Below, one piece after another: positions 10,930 to 21,103 of a stretch of 64,000 nucleotides of DNA. Each line of letters opens with the position of its first letter. Position 1 is the stretch's first letter. A program made the position numbers and the translations under genes. The stretch is taken from assembly GCA_024509875.1 (NCBI GenBank), contig JAMPIV010005013.1:124001-188000 (forward strand), in the 5' to 3' direction. The notes under the pieces are model-generated. The model was not told where the DNA came from. It searched no databases and saw only the letters and a list, made by a program, of their open reading frames with translations. The stretch is from Oreohelix idahoensis (Eukaryota > Mollusca > Gastropoda > Stylommatophora > Oreohelicidae).

Positions 10930-12110
10930 TTTATGAAACTTACGGACAATGAAGTAAACGTGCTGTCGTGGAAACAGAACGCTATCAAAGAATAAGAAAA
11001 GAACACAAAACCAGACAGTTGGTTGAAAACTAGAAGCAGATTAAAACAAAAGTCACAACTGCCAGCAGTAACAACTATAGCAGAACAACACCACTTCCAC
11101 AGACGTGAGAAATATTTGAAATTTACAACCAGTCCTTCACCCGGAAATGAATTAAAATTACCCGTAATAAAAATCCCACTCCTGGATAGCACAACAACAA
11201 GAGACACCAACCAACAACACTGAAGACAGCTCCTTTAGAGACTACAGAAACTACTCAAACATCACAATGCATACATACACTGATGACTCTGCCATCAAGG
11301 CCACTATAAACACTTGGCTTGAAGCTAACGTTAAATGCCCAAAAGGCAAAACACGTGAACCATGTGAAGAATTCAGTGCTAATCACTAAGTAGAAATTAC
11401 AGCAATAAACACCACTTTCCAGCAGCACTCAACCAAATTAAATAAGAATTCACCTCAGATATAACAATCTTCAATGATTCAAAATCAACACTTAAGGCTT
11501 GAGAATAATTCCTCCAAACTTGAAATAAAGAAATAATACAGCTGGCTGAAACCATTGACAGCCTCTAACAACATACAACATCAGAGTCACTCTCCAGTGG
11601 ATACCAGGATACACAGATATACCAGGCAATGAAAAAGCAGACAGACTAGCAACACTAGCAGCCAGCATGGTTCAGATAAACCACTCGAGCCAATACGCAG
11701 ACAGCTAAATACTCCAAAACAGTGTCAAAGAGGAATGGCTGAACCGATGGGCAAAAGAGTCTAAAAGATGTGCCTTGTATAAAGAAACAACTCATCCCAA
11801 CAAGAATGGCAACATCAGTAACCTACAATGTGTGAAGCAGAGCTCAATCTTCTAACTTAGAACACAACATACCAGATGCAACAAGACTTAAACAAGTAGA
11901 CTTCTCCCATGAGCCTAATTGCCTCAACTGTACCCATCCATCCATATGCAGATGACCTGCTACATATGAAACAGTTAAGCGTGTGCTGTTCACTTGCCCA
12001 GGACTCTCCACAGAAAGTAGAAAGCTACTGCCGGGCTCTCTGAAAGTTCTTCAACTGGCGTTGGCTGTTAAAAAAGGACAAGCTCAGCAGCCCTAGTTAA
12101 CAGCAACAAC
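10930..12110 (+). pseudogene. Jockey-like LINE, RNase H and 3' part
   Basis: This continues the plus-strand LINE beyond the inserted opposite-strand element. YTDDSAIKATINTWLEAN (near 11278) is the first RNase H motif with the usual Gly changed to Asp, and WIPGYTDIPGNEKADRLA (near 11610) is the last. A C-terminal RVLFTCPGLSTESRKLL (near 11980) resembles the cysteine-containing tail of Jockey proteins. Many stops and frameshifts make it non-functional. Confidence 0.7.
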
Positions 12111-12378
12111 AGAAACCACCAATCCATCACAAAACATTAGGGAGTGATGTCTCATGATTGCAGAGATTTTAAAAAATATTTCCACCCACTTATATCACCC
12201 TTACTGGTCACCCTTACTGGATTTAGTATAGTCTCTAATACTTTACTCCCCTCCTTCAGTGTTTGCTATGGGACTACTTTTACATTCACCTTTTTACGCA
12301 CTGAAGTTTTATAGTGTGCTGTGACATTTTGAAGGACACTTTAGTGTGCCGTGAACCAAAAAAGGTTGCGGAGCACTG

Positions 12379-12510
12379 CACTAGACCACAGAACAGAAAA
12401 TCAGATTGATCACATATGCATAAACAATTTAGATTGTCATTGCATGATGTAAAGGTATGTAGAGGAGCAGATGTGGCATCAGATCACCATTTCTATTAGC
12501 CAATTTTTAA
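12379..12510 (+). pseudogene. LINE endonuclease fragment, right half
   Basis: After the hAT duplication, frames give HRTENQIDHICINN and VCRGADVASDHHF, which complete the endonuclease interrupted at 8044. The SDHH motif is the C-terminal catalytic signature of APE-type LINE endonucleases. The fragment is degraded and ends near 12510. Confidence 0.7.
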
Positions 12511-13637
12511 AAAGTTATAGATAACAGTTTAATGTAGGAAATCTATTTTAAAAAATCAAGAAAAAAGTGACAGATACACCTAGCTTTAACCTAACCCCCA
12601 ACCCCGTTTTTCGAGCTTTGCCAATCAGCTAGCCTTAATGTAAACTCAACCTTTTTTGAGTTGTCAAAAAAAATAACAGGCAATATTTTTTAAAAAAAAT
12701 ATATTTTAAAATACTAACTCCAAGCGAAACACAGTGGTTTTGGCCAACATGGCAGCTTCCAGTCTGTTGTCCCCTCTTTGAACTTTAAGACGTAAGGTAG
12801 CTCAAGATTATTCAACATTTGAAATAAAAATGCCTTCATAAGGCCTCAGGAATTACATAAAGGCATCAGGAGACTGTAAGCTGGGGCATTCTAAGTTAAA
12901 ACTATAAGAAATAAAATTGACCAGATATAAACCCTCAAAGAGATATAAATAACCCCCACCATCCCAATTACATCGGTTTTGCGATACAAGGTGTTCATAG
13001 AACCCACAGATTTCATTAAGTCACTAAATTTCCACCGCTAAGCCTCACTGCACAATCAATAACAATTACAAGTTGCTGAAGACACAATTCTTGTGACTAA
13101 AAAGTCACTTCCTATGTTAAATGATTCCTTCTGTCCTGTCCAACTAATTTATGTGAAACAAATGACAAAATAAAGACAATTAGGCTAACGGCAATTTTAT
13201 TAAATAAAATGCTGGTTGAAACAAAGCACCGTGGGGCGTGTGTCTCCTTTAGCATAATTATCCCAGATGTCAATTTTTAAGTAAGAATTTGATTACGGGT
13301 TTATTATGAGTAAGCAGAAGTTTATTGTTCGTTATTTTTTAACATATGATGTTGATTTGCTGTTTGCTTTTTTTTTTTTTTTAAATTGGATTTATTGTGT
13401 ATCAAAAAAGGTAGGGAAAGAGGTAGGATTATTGTTAGCTAACATTTTTGTTTATGTGCGTTCCCATATGGGTTGACTTATTTTTGCTCATGCGCGAAAT
13501 GTTGAATGTGCTTATATGGTAGCGGTGCATGGTGAGTTGTCATTGCAGATGAAAAAGAGACGATGTGCGAAAAATCTAGCTTGGATAGTTATCTAATTGA
13601 GTCAGCCGTCTCATTAGGGTTTAGATTTAGAAATGTT
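12511..13637. other. Unassigned AT-rich stretch
   Basis: I see no supported gene. The stretch holds A- and T-rich runs, including a run of about 17 T near 13370, and no clear inverted or direct repeats that define an element. Confidence 0.5.
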
Positions 13638-13649
13638 AAACCTAGCACA

Positions 13650-14115
13650 TTCTCTATGGCGCGGAGAGCTGGAGAGTTACAGAGAAGGAAATGTCGAAAT
13701 TGTCCTCTTTTCACACAACATGCCTAAGAAAAATTCTCCGAATCTTTTGGCCAAATACCATCACCAATCAAGATCTGCTTACTCGGAGCAAGCAAGAGGA
13801 CATGCACACCATCATAGCTGGCAGACGCTGGAGCTGGGTTGGCCATGTCCTCAGAAGAGACCCCGATGCCATCACAAGAACAGCTATGCTATGGACCCCT
13901 GAAGGAAAACGAAACAGAGGCCGATCAAAAACAACTTGGCGGAGGACTGTGGAGGCTGAGATGCAAAGAATGAACCAGAGTTGGGGCACTGTACGAAGGA
14001 AGGCTGCCGACCGAGCAAAGTGGAATCAATTTGTTGTTGCCCTACAAGACGCCACCAGGCGTAATGGCCACTGACTGCTTTGACGGTCGGCGGCTAAGGA
14101 TCAAAGAAGAAGAAG
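13650..14115 (+). pseudogene. 5'-truncated LINE tail, copy A
   Basis: The 127-residue frame at 13691-14074 contains RRWSWVGHVLRRDPDAITR and KTTWRRTVEAEMQRM, the C-terminal tail of an RTE/BovB-like LINE protein. The 3' end is GGATCAAAG followed by (AAG)n. A 12-bp duplication AAACCTAGCACA flanks it (13638-13649 and 14116-14127), which marks a genuine 5'-truncated retrotransposition event. A near-identical longer copy lies at 19613-20163. Confidence 0.85.
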
Positions 14116-14127
14116 AAACCTAGCACA

Positions 14128-15227
14128 AGAACTCTACAGGATTAGAATGAATTGGCCACGGGGTAGATATAGATTCGGGCGAAATGGAAGACACAGCCCA
14201 CGGTGCTTCATTTTAACCAAAATGCAATTTGTCATATTACAACTCAGCGTGAGATCTTGTTTGTTCTACACATGATATCATAGCAGGCAGAAATTTTTTC
14301 TATGTTTAGTACCATCAGTTGGTTGACATTTCTAAACCTAATCCTACCGACATGGGCGACTTATTTGAATTACATCGATGAACACATCCCACTTCTTCAT
14401 TTCAAGGAGGGGAAACCCGAGGCCTGTAAAGAGTAAATTAATATGCATAAAGGTATGTTTCAGGTAGCCTACTCGTGAGAAATAAAGAAGTAGAGGACTA
14501 GACAGCAGAAAAACAACAGAAGTGATAGGCTTACCGGGAATCGAACCCAGGACCTTCAGAACGACACCACCGCCCAGTCAGTTTATCGGCCATTTTAGAT
14601 TGTATGTTTCTTTATGGGAATTAAGAATGTTAAAAACAAAATAGGCCTACTTGTCAAATGGCAATAACTGCTTCTTGTTTTGACATTTGTTTCGTGTAGG
14701 CCTATCTAATTGACAGTAGCGAGGATATAGGCTACACACAAAAATAGGAAGTGACTTTTCAAGCAACCTGTTTTTGAATAAAGTACTCACCAGTTTTTCT
14801 ACTGTACGCGTTGGATCTGATTCTAAAGCTGATGCCATTGCCTAATAAGATGAAAAATGCTTGCACACAGAGATGTTCTATTAAACACAAATGTTCTATC
14901 CTGACGGGCGAGAACTTTTATTCGCGATCAACGTTCAAACTCAAGTCTTCCTAGATCCTCTCGACACATGGACTCTCTTGTGCGAGAATCAACATTAGCA
15001 AACACGAAAATAAAAGGGCAACTCACTCTTAAATATTTCGGTGGAGGTTAAAAAAAAAAATGGTACAATTGGTTTAAAAAAAAAATGTTAAATGTTTCAA
15101 ACATAAATAGCATGTTTAAAAAAAAGTTTTCATTGCATCGAGGAATATGTGGAAATCAAAATAACTTCCATGCTGGAGTTTGATCCTTACATTTTTAAAC
15201 TGATGGTGGATTATATCTCGTTCGACC
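14128..15227. other. Mostly unassigned stretch with a tRNA-like segment
   Basis: Apart from the tRNA-like or SINE segment near 14520-14596, I see no gene. A-rich runs occur at 15050-15130. The short frames are not credible. Confidence 0.45.
14515..14596 (-). mobile_element. Possible tRNA-derived SINE or tRNA-like segment
   Basis: On the minus strand this reads GGGTTCGATTCCCGG, a good match to a pol III B box within a T-arm-like hairpin. An upstream segment GGCGGTGGTGTCG lies at roughly the spacing of a D arm. A convincing full cloverleaf is not visible, so a SINE head or decayed tRNA is more likely than a working tRNA gene. Confidence 0.42.
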
Positions 15228-15245
15228 TCTGAAGGGTTATAATAA

Positions 15246-15513
15246 AAAATAATAATAATAATAGCCCCTTCAGTTATATCTGACTTTGTGAATGCGCCCC
15301 TGAGATGACAGCCCTCAGCTGCTTGTTTTCCTGGTATTCCTTTCGACGTTTCTCTTCTCTTCTGCTTGCCGTGAGAGCTTCTTGTCGCCCATTCTGAGGT
15401 GGCGCCGTAGAGAGCATAGCCATTTTGAGCGATCTGCAGCTTCATCCTCTCAGGCTGCTGGATTCATGTCCAGTGCTCTCATGTCTCTGTTGCACACATC
15501 TTTGAACCTCAGA
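15246..15513 (-). pseudogene. 5'-truncated LINE tail, copy C
   Basis: On the minus strand it reads RFKDVCNRDMRALDMNP and SEWATRSSHGKQKRRE, the same protein tail as at 16294-16735. The 3' end is a short (ATT)n tail. Flanking repeats TCTGAAGGGTTATAATAA and TCTGAAGGGTTATTATAA (15228-15245, 15514-15531; one mismatch) are its target duplication. Confidence 0.8.
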
Positions 15514-15546
15514 TCTGAAGGGTTATTATAAGGATATATAGGCCTA

Positions 15547-15693
15547 CCTATAGTGTTTTCGGGTCACAAGAAAAATGTTGTTGCCGATATGCGAAAGTGA
15601 CATCACATAAATCCTTACAAGATGTGAACTCACATGCATATTTTGGCACCAACACGTAGACAAATATGATGGTACAGACACTGATAACAAATC
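15547..15693 (+). repeat. 145-bp direct repeat, left copy
   Basis: Begins CCTATAGTGTTTTCGGGTCA and ends GATAACAAATC. It is repeated at 15995-16138 with a 3-bp length change and a few substitutions, about 96% identical by eye. The two copies lie precisely on either side of the 301-bp GAA-tailed element. Confidence 0.88.
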
Positions 15694-15994
15694 TTCTTCT
15701 TCTTTGTTCGTCATGAAAAGGACGTTTGTTGCGTTGTGTCCGTTAACAGCGTGGCTGCGATATTTGCGCCTTTCTGCCGACACATCCGACTTCAGCACGG
15801 CATTTTTGGGACCGGGTTAGCCTTCCCTCTTCGATCCCTACTCACTCAGCCAGACTGCAGTGATGCAGCCTGTTTCCAGGACCACCATTTGGAGGTGGAG
15901 TAGGGTCTTGGTCAGCTCTAGTTCGCTGACCCTGACGCAAGCAGTCTAGCTATGGGTCGCTAACTGCATTCCTCACTGTTGACGCGTCTTAGGT
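15694..15994 (-). mobile_element. 300-bp GAA-tailed SINE-like repeat, copy 1
   Basis: On the minus strand it starts GACCTAAGACGCG and ends in (GAA)n. A closely similar copy lies at 34128-34434 in the same orientation, so this is a dispersed family. I see no pol III A/B boxes, so it may be a SINE of another class, a truncated LINE 3' end or a non-autonomous element. The AAG-rich tail resembles that of the LINE tails at 13650 and 19613, which could indicate a shared retrotransposition machinery (inference). The flanking repeats here are unusually long. Confidence 0.65.
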
Positions 15995-16138
15995 CCTATA
16001 GTGTTTTCGGGTCACAAGAAAAATGTTGCCGATATGGGAAAGTGACATCACATAAATTCTTACAAGACGTGAACTCACATGCATATTTTGGCACCAACAC
16101 GTAGACTAATATGATGGTACAGACACTGATAACAAATC
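15995..16138 (+). repeat. 145-bp direct repeat, right copy
   Basis: Second copy of the repeat described at 15547-15693, abutting the other end of the GAA-tailed element. After it the sequence diverges at AAATATACAG. Confidence 0.88.
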
Positions 16139-16293
16139 AAATATACAGAATCAACACACCTAGGGACCTGATTGCACAATATGTACCAAGGGTTCCCAAA
16201 CCTTTTTTTGTTTAGTTCCGACCCCTCCATGGAGACCTGAACCCTAATAGACTGCAGGCAAAATAAATAAATGAAATAAGGAAGTGATTACAG

Positions 16294-16735
16294 ATGAACA
16301 TCTCAATACCTGCCATCGACGGTGCTTACGCCACATCCTCGTGGAAGGACAAAGTGACAAATGTTGAGGTGTTGTCACATGCTGGCCTTCAAAGCATGTA
16401 TGCACTGCTTAGACAGCGCAGACTATCCTGGCTTGGCCATGTCCGGTGCATGGAAGATGGCCGCATCCCAAATGATATCTTCTACAGACCACTGGAAGAT
16501 AGCAAAAGAACAGTTGGGCGACTGCAGCTGGGGTTCAAAGATGTGTGCAAGAGAGACTTGAGGGCACTGGACTTAAATCCAGCTACCTGGGAAGATAAAG
16601 CTGCACCATGTGGCGATGCTCTCTACGGCACCACCTCAGATTGGGCTAAAAGAAGCTCTCACGGCACGCAGAAGAGAGGAGAAAACGTCAAAAGGAACCC
16701 GAGAAAAAAAACAGCGATCCGGCTGATGCGCGGTA
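16294..16735 (+). pseudogene. LINE protein C-terminal fragment inside hAT
   Basis: The frame gives RQRRLSWLGHVRCMEDGRIP and FKDVCKRDLRALDLNP, the C-terminal tail of an RTE-like LINE polyprotein. It is the same family as copy C at 15246-15513, more complete on its N-terminal side. It replaces roughly 95 bp of hAT sequence present in the copy at 6659-7178, so insertion came with, or was followed by, a deletion. The open frame runs on to 16785 into hAT sequence. Confidence 0.75.
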
Positions 16736-16773
16736 ATAATAAGGGCATTGATACTTGGTTGGAGATTAGTGAG

Positions 16774-17007
16774 TTACAGTCGTAAGTCACCACGTTCTTC
16801 CAGGTTAAATCTGTTGCTTTGCTTTGATAAAACTGTATTTGCGTGGCTAAAAACAGCTTCACTTATGTATGAGCTAGGGTATGTAAGTAGGAGCGGCTCA
16901 ACTTCTGCACAAAGCTTTGGGTCTTTTGTAGCAGCATTTACATTTCTCCAATAGTCACTGGGGCTTTTATTTTTGAACAATAAGTTAGCTTCAAGATCCA
17001 CACACAC
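16774..17007 (-). pseudogene. hAT transposase C-terminal fragment
   Basis: Contains PSDYWRNVN, LLLTYPSSYISEAVFSHANT and RFNLEERGDLRLKLT, the dimerisation region of ZBED5-like hAT transposases. Catalytic residues are absent. It is the counterpart of the fragment at 6817-7014 and confirms that the two elements are one family. Confidence 0.75.
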
Positions 17008-17711
17008 ATCAATAAGTTCAACTCGTAGATGAAATTCAATTATTGCATTTTCTATTTCTACCTTAAACGGCGTAACAGTCTAGTCAGGTACATGCATTTT
17101 CTCCAGGTCCTAGAAATGTACTTGAAACTTTTCCCATATTATTTCGAGGTGATATATGCCAAGATACGAAAGAAACATTTTTATTTCTGATATAACTGTA
17201 ACCATTCTACCCCAAAAGTTATATAGACTCTGAGGCTTATCGACCCCCTGAAAGTCGATATCGGCCACTTTTGGGACCCTTGGTATAGACAATCAGTTTT
17301 ACTAGGGCAGCACCTATAGGCCTTGTCTTTAATTCAGTGCATGAAAGCTGTGAGGAGTAGGTGACTATCAAACTCCCTCTTAGGTAGGCTTACCATACGT
17401 CCCGGTTTGAAGGTATGGTCCCGGCCAGTTTGTCATTTTGTCCCGGTTATTTGGAAAACATTAAAAAGTGCCGAATATACACGAAGTCAAAAAGTGCAGC
17501 CTCGGAAAATGGCAATTAGGCAACACGAAAACCCGACTTTAACACTGGCCTAGTACGCAGCGTCGCAAGTCAGTTGCGCAGCCGCCGCGCATGCGCAATC
17601 TTAGTTGAGTTCTGTCAGATTGCGTAGGTAATTTACTCGAGTCGGTGTTTGTTTTCGGCGTGTTGTTTGCGATTATGTTGTACTGTACATTAAATTAATT
17701 TAACCCCCAAA

Positions 17712-18364
17712 ATGTCAAAAAGAAACTGTGTATTTACGGATGAATTCAGAAAGGATTATCCGATTTTTAAAAAAGTTTGTGGTCAAATTGACAAAGTGAA
17801 ATGCGAACAGTGTTCTTCAGAATTTTCGGTGACTCATGGTGGGCGTTCGGACATCAAAAATCACTTGAAATGTGCGAGACATAAGGCTAGTTTAGCAGTG
17901 GCAGGAACTTCCTCAAAAATATTGTCATATTTTAAAAGTGCCGATCCATGTGACAAAGAATTTTTAATAGCTGCTAAAGAAGCAACTTGCATTTCATGTT
18001 GCTATTCACAATCTCAGCTTCAAGTCTGCCGATGGCTCATCTAAATTGATATCAAAGTTTTTTTAAACAAAGTTTAGACTAGCCAGAACAAAATGTGAAG
18101 CTGTCATTGTTAATATGTTTGAACCACTGTTGTTTAAGCAACTTTGTGAAGATTTAAACAAAACAAATTTTGTGACAATATCAATTGATGCTTCCAACAG
18201 GAAAGAAATTAAAACTGTGCCATGTGTTGTGCGGTATTTTGTACCAGATTGTGGAGTAAAAGTTAAAATTTTAGACTTTCAATCAGTTCCCGGTGAAACT
18301 GCAGAAATATTGACAAACTATTTAATGTCAGTTATCAAAAACCATAATATAACAAAAAAAATTA
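17712..18364 (+). pseudogene. hAT transposase, N-terminal part
   Basis: The first frame (17712-18044) starts MSKRNCVFTDEFRKDYP and has a BED-type zinc finger, CEQCSSEF...HLKCARH, at about residues 36-57. A frameshift near 17990 and an in-frame TAA near 18065 break it. The next frame, from 18115, gives FVTISIDASNRKEIKTVPC, where the Asp is a candidate first catalytic residue. The frame then runs into the inserted transposon at 18365 and resumes at 21104. Confidence 0.82.
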
Positions 18365-18661
18365 CACTGACAAACAACATTTTTCTTTCTTATATAAGAA
18401 TAAGTGTTCTTAGTTCAGTTTCTTGCGCTGATTTCAAATTTGAAATCCGTTTATCTCTGTCACATCGGGTTCTTAAGATATTTGTGAATAAATATATTTT
18501 TGGGAAACCGTTATTTGCTCCGTTTCATTTTTACTATATAACTTATTAAAAATTAATAAAATGCAAAATAATTCTACTTTTTATACTGCTAAAAGATGCA
18601 TGACATATGTTACGCTATTTTTCAAATAGTTACTGTATTTTGAAATAATTCTGAGCGAAAT

Positions 18662-20907
18662 ATGGCTTCCAGAAGTTGTAGAAATTCGGCTGATCTGTTC
18701 TGTTACGTGTGCGGATATTTTACCGATCGTGTTCACCAGAAAAACTTTACACCATTACTAAAGAAAGCATATGAACTTTATTTCGATTCGAAAGTTGATG
18801 ATGCAAATAAATCTTGGAAGCCAAATGCAGTTTGTTCGACTTGTACAAATACATTGGCAGGTTGGTTACGAAAATCGCCGAAGCATAAGTCGATGCCTTT
18901 TAGAGTGCCAGTAATATGGCGTGAACCGACAAATCACGCTACTGATTGTTACTTCTGCTCGACAAATATCCATGGTTTCACTATTAAAACTAGAAAGTCT
19001 GTGGTTTATCCAAATATTGAATCGGTTTCGAAACCAGTGCCTCATGATCCAATCACGTGTCCGATCCCAGTTCCACCAGAACAATATCCGTTGGACGTGA
19101 ATGAACCATCAGAAAGTGATAGTTTACCTGCTTTAGAAACTAATTCTGACTCGGATTATATACCGGTGAATGATGGTGTTCACTTAATTAACCATTCAGA
19201 ACTTTCAGATCTTATATGTGATCTCGCTCTTACCAAAGGACAAGCGGAATTACTCGGTTCGCGACTCAAAGAATGGAATCTTTTAGCGCCCAATACTCCG
19301 ATATCTAAATTTCGTCATAGACACAGAGAACTTGTTCAATACTTTGAGATGGATGATGACATTTGCTATTGCAAAGATGTAAACGGTCTAATGGTGCACC
19401 TCGGTCATGAGCACAACGAATGGCGACTTTTCATCGACTCTTCCAAGACTAGTATAAAAGCCGTGTTATTGCATAACGGAAATTTATTTTCATCAATTCC
19501 AGTCGCCTACTCTGTTCATATGAAAGAAACTTATGACAATATGGCTATACTTTTGGCAAAAATAAAGTACAATGACTACCAATGGCGGATTTGTGGAGAC
19601 CTAAAGGTCATTTTTTAGTCTAAACAACATCTGGAAGTCCTCTCAGTACAGCACAAGCACAAAATTAGGATTATATCAGAGCTGTGTGCTTTCTGTGCTT
19701 CTCTATGGCGCGGAGAGCTGGAGAGTTACAGAGAAGGAAATGTCGAAATTGTCCTCTTTTCACACAACATGCCTAAGAAAAATTCTCCGAATCTTTTTGC
19801 CGAATATCATGACCAACCAAGATCTGCTTACTCGGAGCAAGCAAGAGGACATGCACACCATCATTGCTGGCAGACGCTGGAGCTGGGTTGGCCATGTCCT
19901 CAGAAGAGACCCCGATGCCATCACAAGAACAGCTATGCTATGGACCCCTGAAGGAAAACGAAAGAGAGGCCGACCAAAAACAACTTGGCGGAGGACTGTG
20001 GAGGCTGAGATGCAAAGAATGAACCAGAGTTGGGGCACTGTACGAAGGATGGCCACCGACCGAGCAAAGTGGAATCAATTTGTTGTTGCCCTACAAGACG
20101 CCACCAGGCGTAATGGCCACTGACTGCTTTGACGGTCGGCGGCTAAGGATCAAAGAAGAAGAGAAAGGTCATTGCAATTCTCACGAGCATGCAACTGGGC
20201 ATACTAAATTTTGTTGCTTCCTCTGTGAATGCGGCAGCCGCTACAGACAGGAACATTATGCAAGAAAGGTGTGGCCTATCAGGGATCGTATGCAGCTCGG
20301 GCATAAAAATGTAATACACGAGCCATTAGTTAACAAAGACAGCATCATTTTACCACCGTTACAAATAAAGTTGGGGCTCATGAAGAATTTCGTAAAAGCG
20401 TTAGATAAAACGAGCAAAGCTTTCACTTATCTTCGAGAAAAGTTTCCGCAAGTTAGCGATGCAAAGATAAAGGAAGGTATCTTTGTAGGACCTCAGATTA
20501 GGAAAGTTATTGCAGACAAACAATTCGAGAACTTGTTACATGGTAGTGAATTTCGCGCATGGATGGCATTCAAATCGATCGTCAATAACTTTCTGGGAAA
20601 TCACAAATCTGTCGACTATCTGCATATTGTTAAGCAGTGCATAGATGCATACATAATTATGGGCTGTAACATGTCCCTCAAAATCCATTTGCTCGATTCG
20701 TATCTTGACTTTTTCCCTGACAACCTTGGCGAAGTCAGCGATGAACATGGAGAACGATTCCATCAAGATATCACCGTAATGGAGTCACGTTATCAAGGAC
20801 GGTGGAGTGTGACCATGCTTGCCGATTATTGTTGGATGCTTCATCGCGATGTACCACATGCCATTCACCGACGAAAGTCGACTGCAAAGAAATTCAAGCC
20901 TACATAA
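18662..20907 (+). pseudogene. Putative transposase of uncharacterised family, split by LINE
   Basis: The first part (18662-19618) starts MASRSCRNSADLFCYVCG. Cysteines 14, 17, 58 and 61 form a ZAD-like or treble-clef pair; ATDCYFC adds another CxxC near residue 97, and an acidic linker follows. EWRLFIDSSKTSIK has Asp259 and RICGDLKV has Asp313, with a spacing and context like an RNase H fold. The second part (about 20174-20907) has FCCFLCECGSR, PPLQIKLGLMKNFVKAL, GPQIRKVI, CNMSLKIHLLDSYLDFFP, SDEHGERFHQDI and RYQGRWSVTMLADYCW. I recognise this as a multicopy 'uncharacterized protein' family of invertebrates. A D...D...CxxC...E layout suggests a DDE transposase (inference). A LINE insertion and one frame change near 20200 break this copy. 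Confidence 0.7.
19613..20163 (+). pseudogene. 5'-truncated LINE tail, copy B
   Basis: The 145-residue frame at 19686-20123 begins LSVLLYGAESWRVTEKEMSK and continues like copy A at 13650-14115. The 3' end is the same GGATCAAAG plus AAG tail. The 10-bp duplication AAAGGTCATT (19603-19612, 20164-20173) shows that it inserted into the putative transposase coding sequence just after GDLKVI. It is the youngest layer of this nest. Confidence 0.88.
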
Positions 20908-21103
20908 CTGTTATACTTCTTGTACGAATGATGTTGTAATACTGTATGCGTTGTTAAAAAAACTTCAATTGCGTATTTCTAGAGATCCCGACCTGATAGA
21001 GAAAAACGGTTTGCAGATTTAAAAACAGCGAATTAAAATTGACCAGAAAAACACAGAAATGTTAGAGAAAGAAAAAAATTTTTTTTTTGTTAGCCAGTGA
21101 TTA

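Larger units (their letters stand above)
8045..12378 (-). mobile_element. hAT transposon, 4.33 kb, carrying nested LINEs
   Basis: The ends are perfect 15-bp inverted repeats, CAGTGCTCCGCAACC and GGTTGCGGAGCACTG, flanked by a perfect 8-bp duplication CACTAGAC (8037-8044 and 12379-12386). This is diagnostic of a hAT insertion. Excising it rejoins a LINE endonuclease frame. The element's own DNA occupies about 8045-8640 and 12110-12378; the rest is LINE sequence inserted into it. Orientation is inferred from the transposase remnant near the left end. Confidence 0.85.
16187..17282 (-). mobile_element. hAT remnant, same family as 6659-7178
   Basis: The ends are CAAGGGTTCCCAAA and TTTTGGGACCCTTG. 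The subterminal sequence near the left end (CCCTCCATGGAG, then AAATAAATGAAATAAGGAAG) matches the right end of the hAT at 6659-7178 in reverse. The flanking 8-mers ATATGTAC and GTATAGAC agree at only five positions, so the duplication has decayed or the ends are slightly misplaced. A LINE fragment sits inside it. Confidence 0.68.
18365..21099 (+). mobile_element. CACTG-ended DNA transposon with 4-bp duplication
   Basis: The left end CACTGACAAACAAC and the right end (in reverse) CACTGGCTAACAA form imperfect inverted repeats; both continue into a T-rich segment with TTTTTCTTTCT, so they extend to about 30 bp. ATTA flanks both sides (18361-18364, 21100-21103). Removing the element and one ATTA restores the hAT frame across the junction, which fixes the boundaries. 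Without the LINE at 19613-20163 the element is about 2.18 kb. A CACTG terminus with a 4-bp duplication recalls the Chapaev branch of the CMC superfamily, but I cannot confirm that assignment. Confidence 0.8.

Noticed and set aside
14515..14596. A functional tRNA gene
   Set aside because: A B box is present, but I cannot fold a complete cloverleaf with paired acceptor arms.
15547..16138. LTR retrotransposon with 145-bp LTRs
   Set aside because: The 301-bp interior has a GAA tail and matches a dispersed repeat at 34128 that lacks these flanks; the repeats do not begin TG and end CA.
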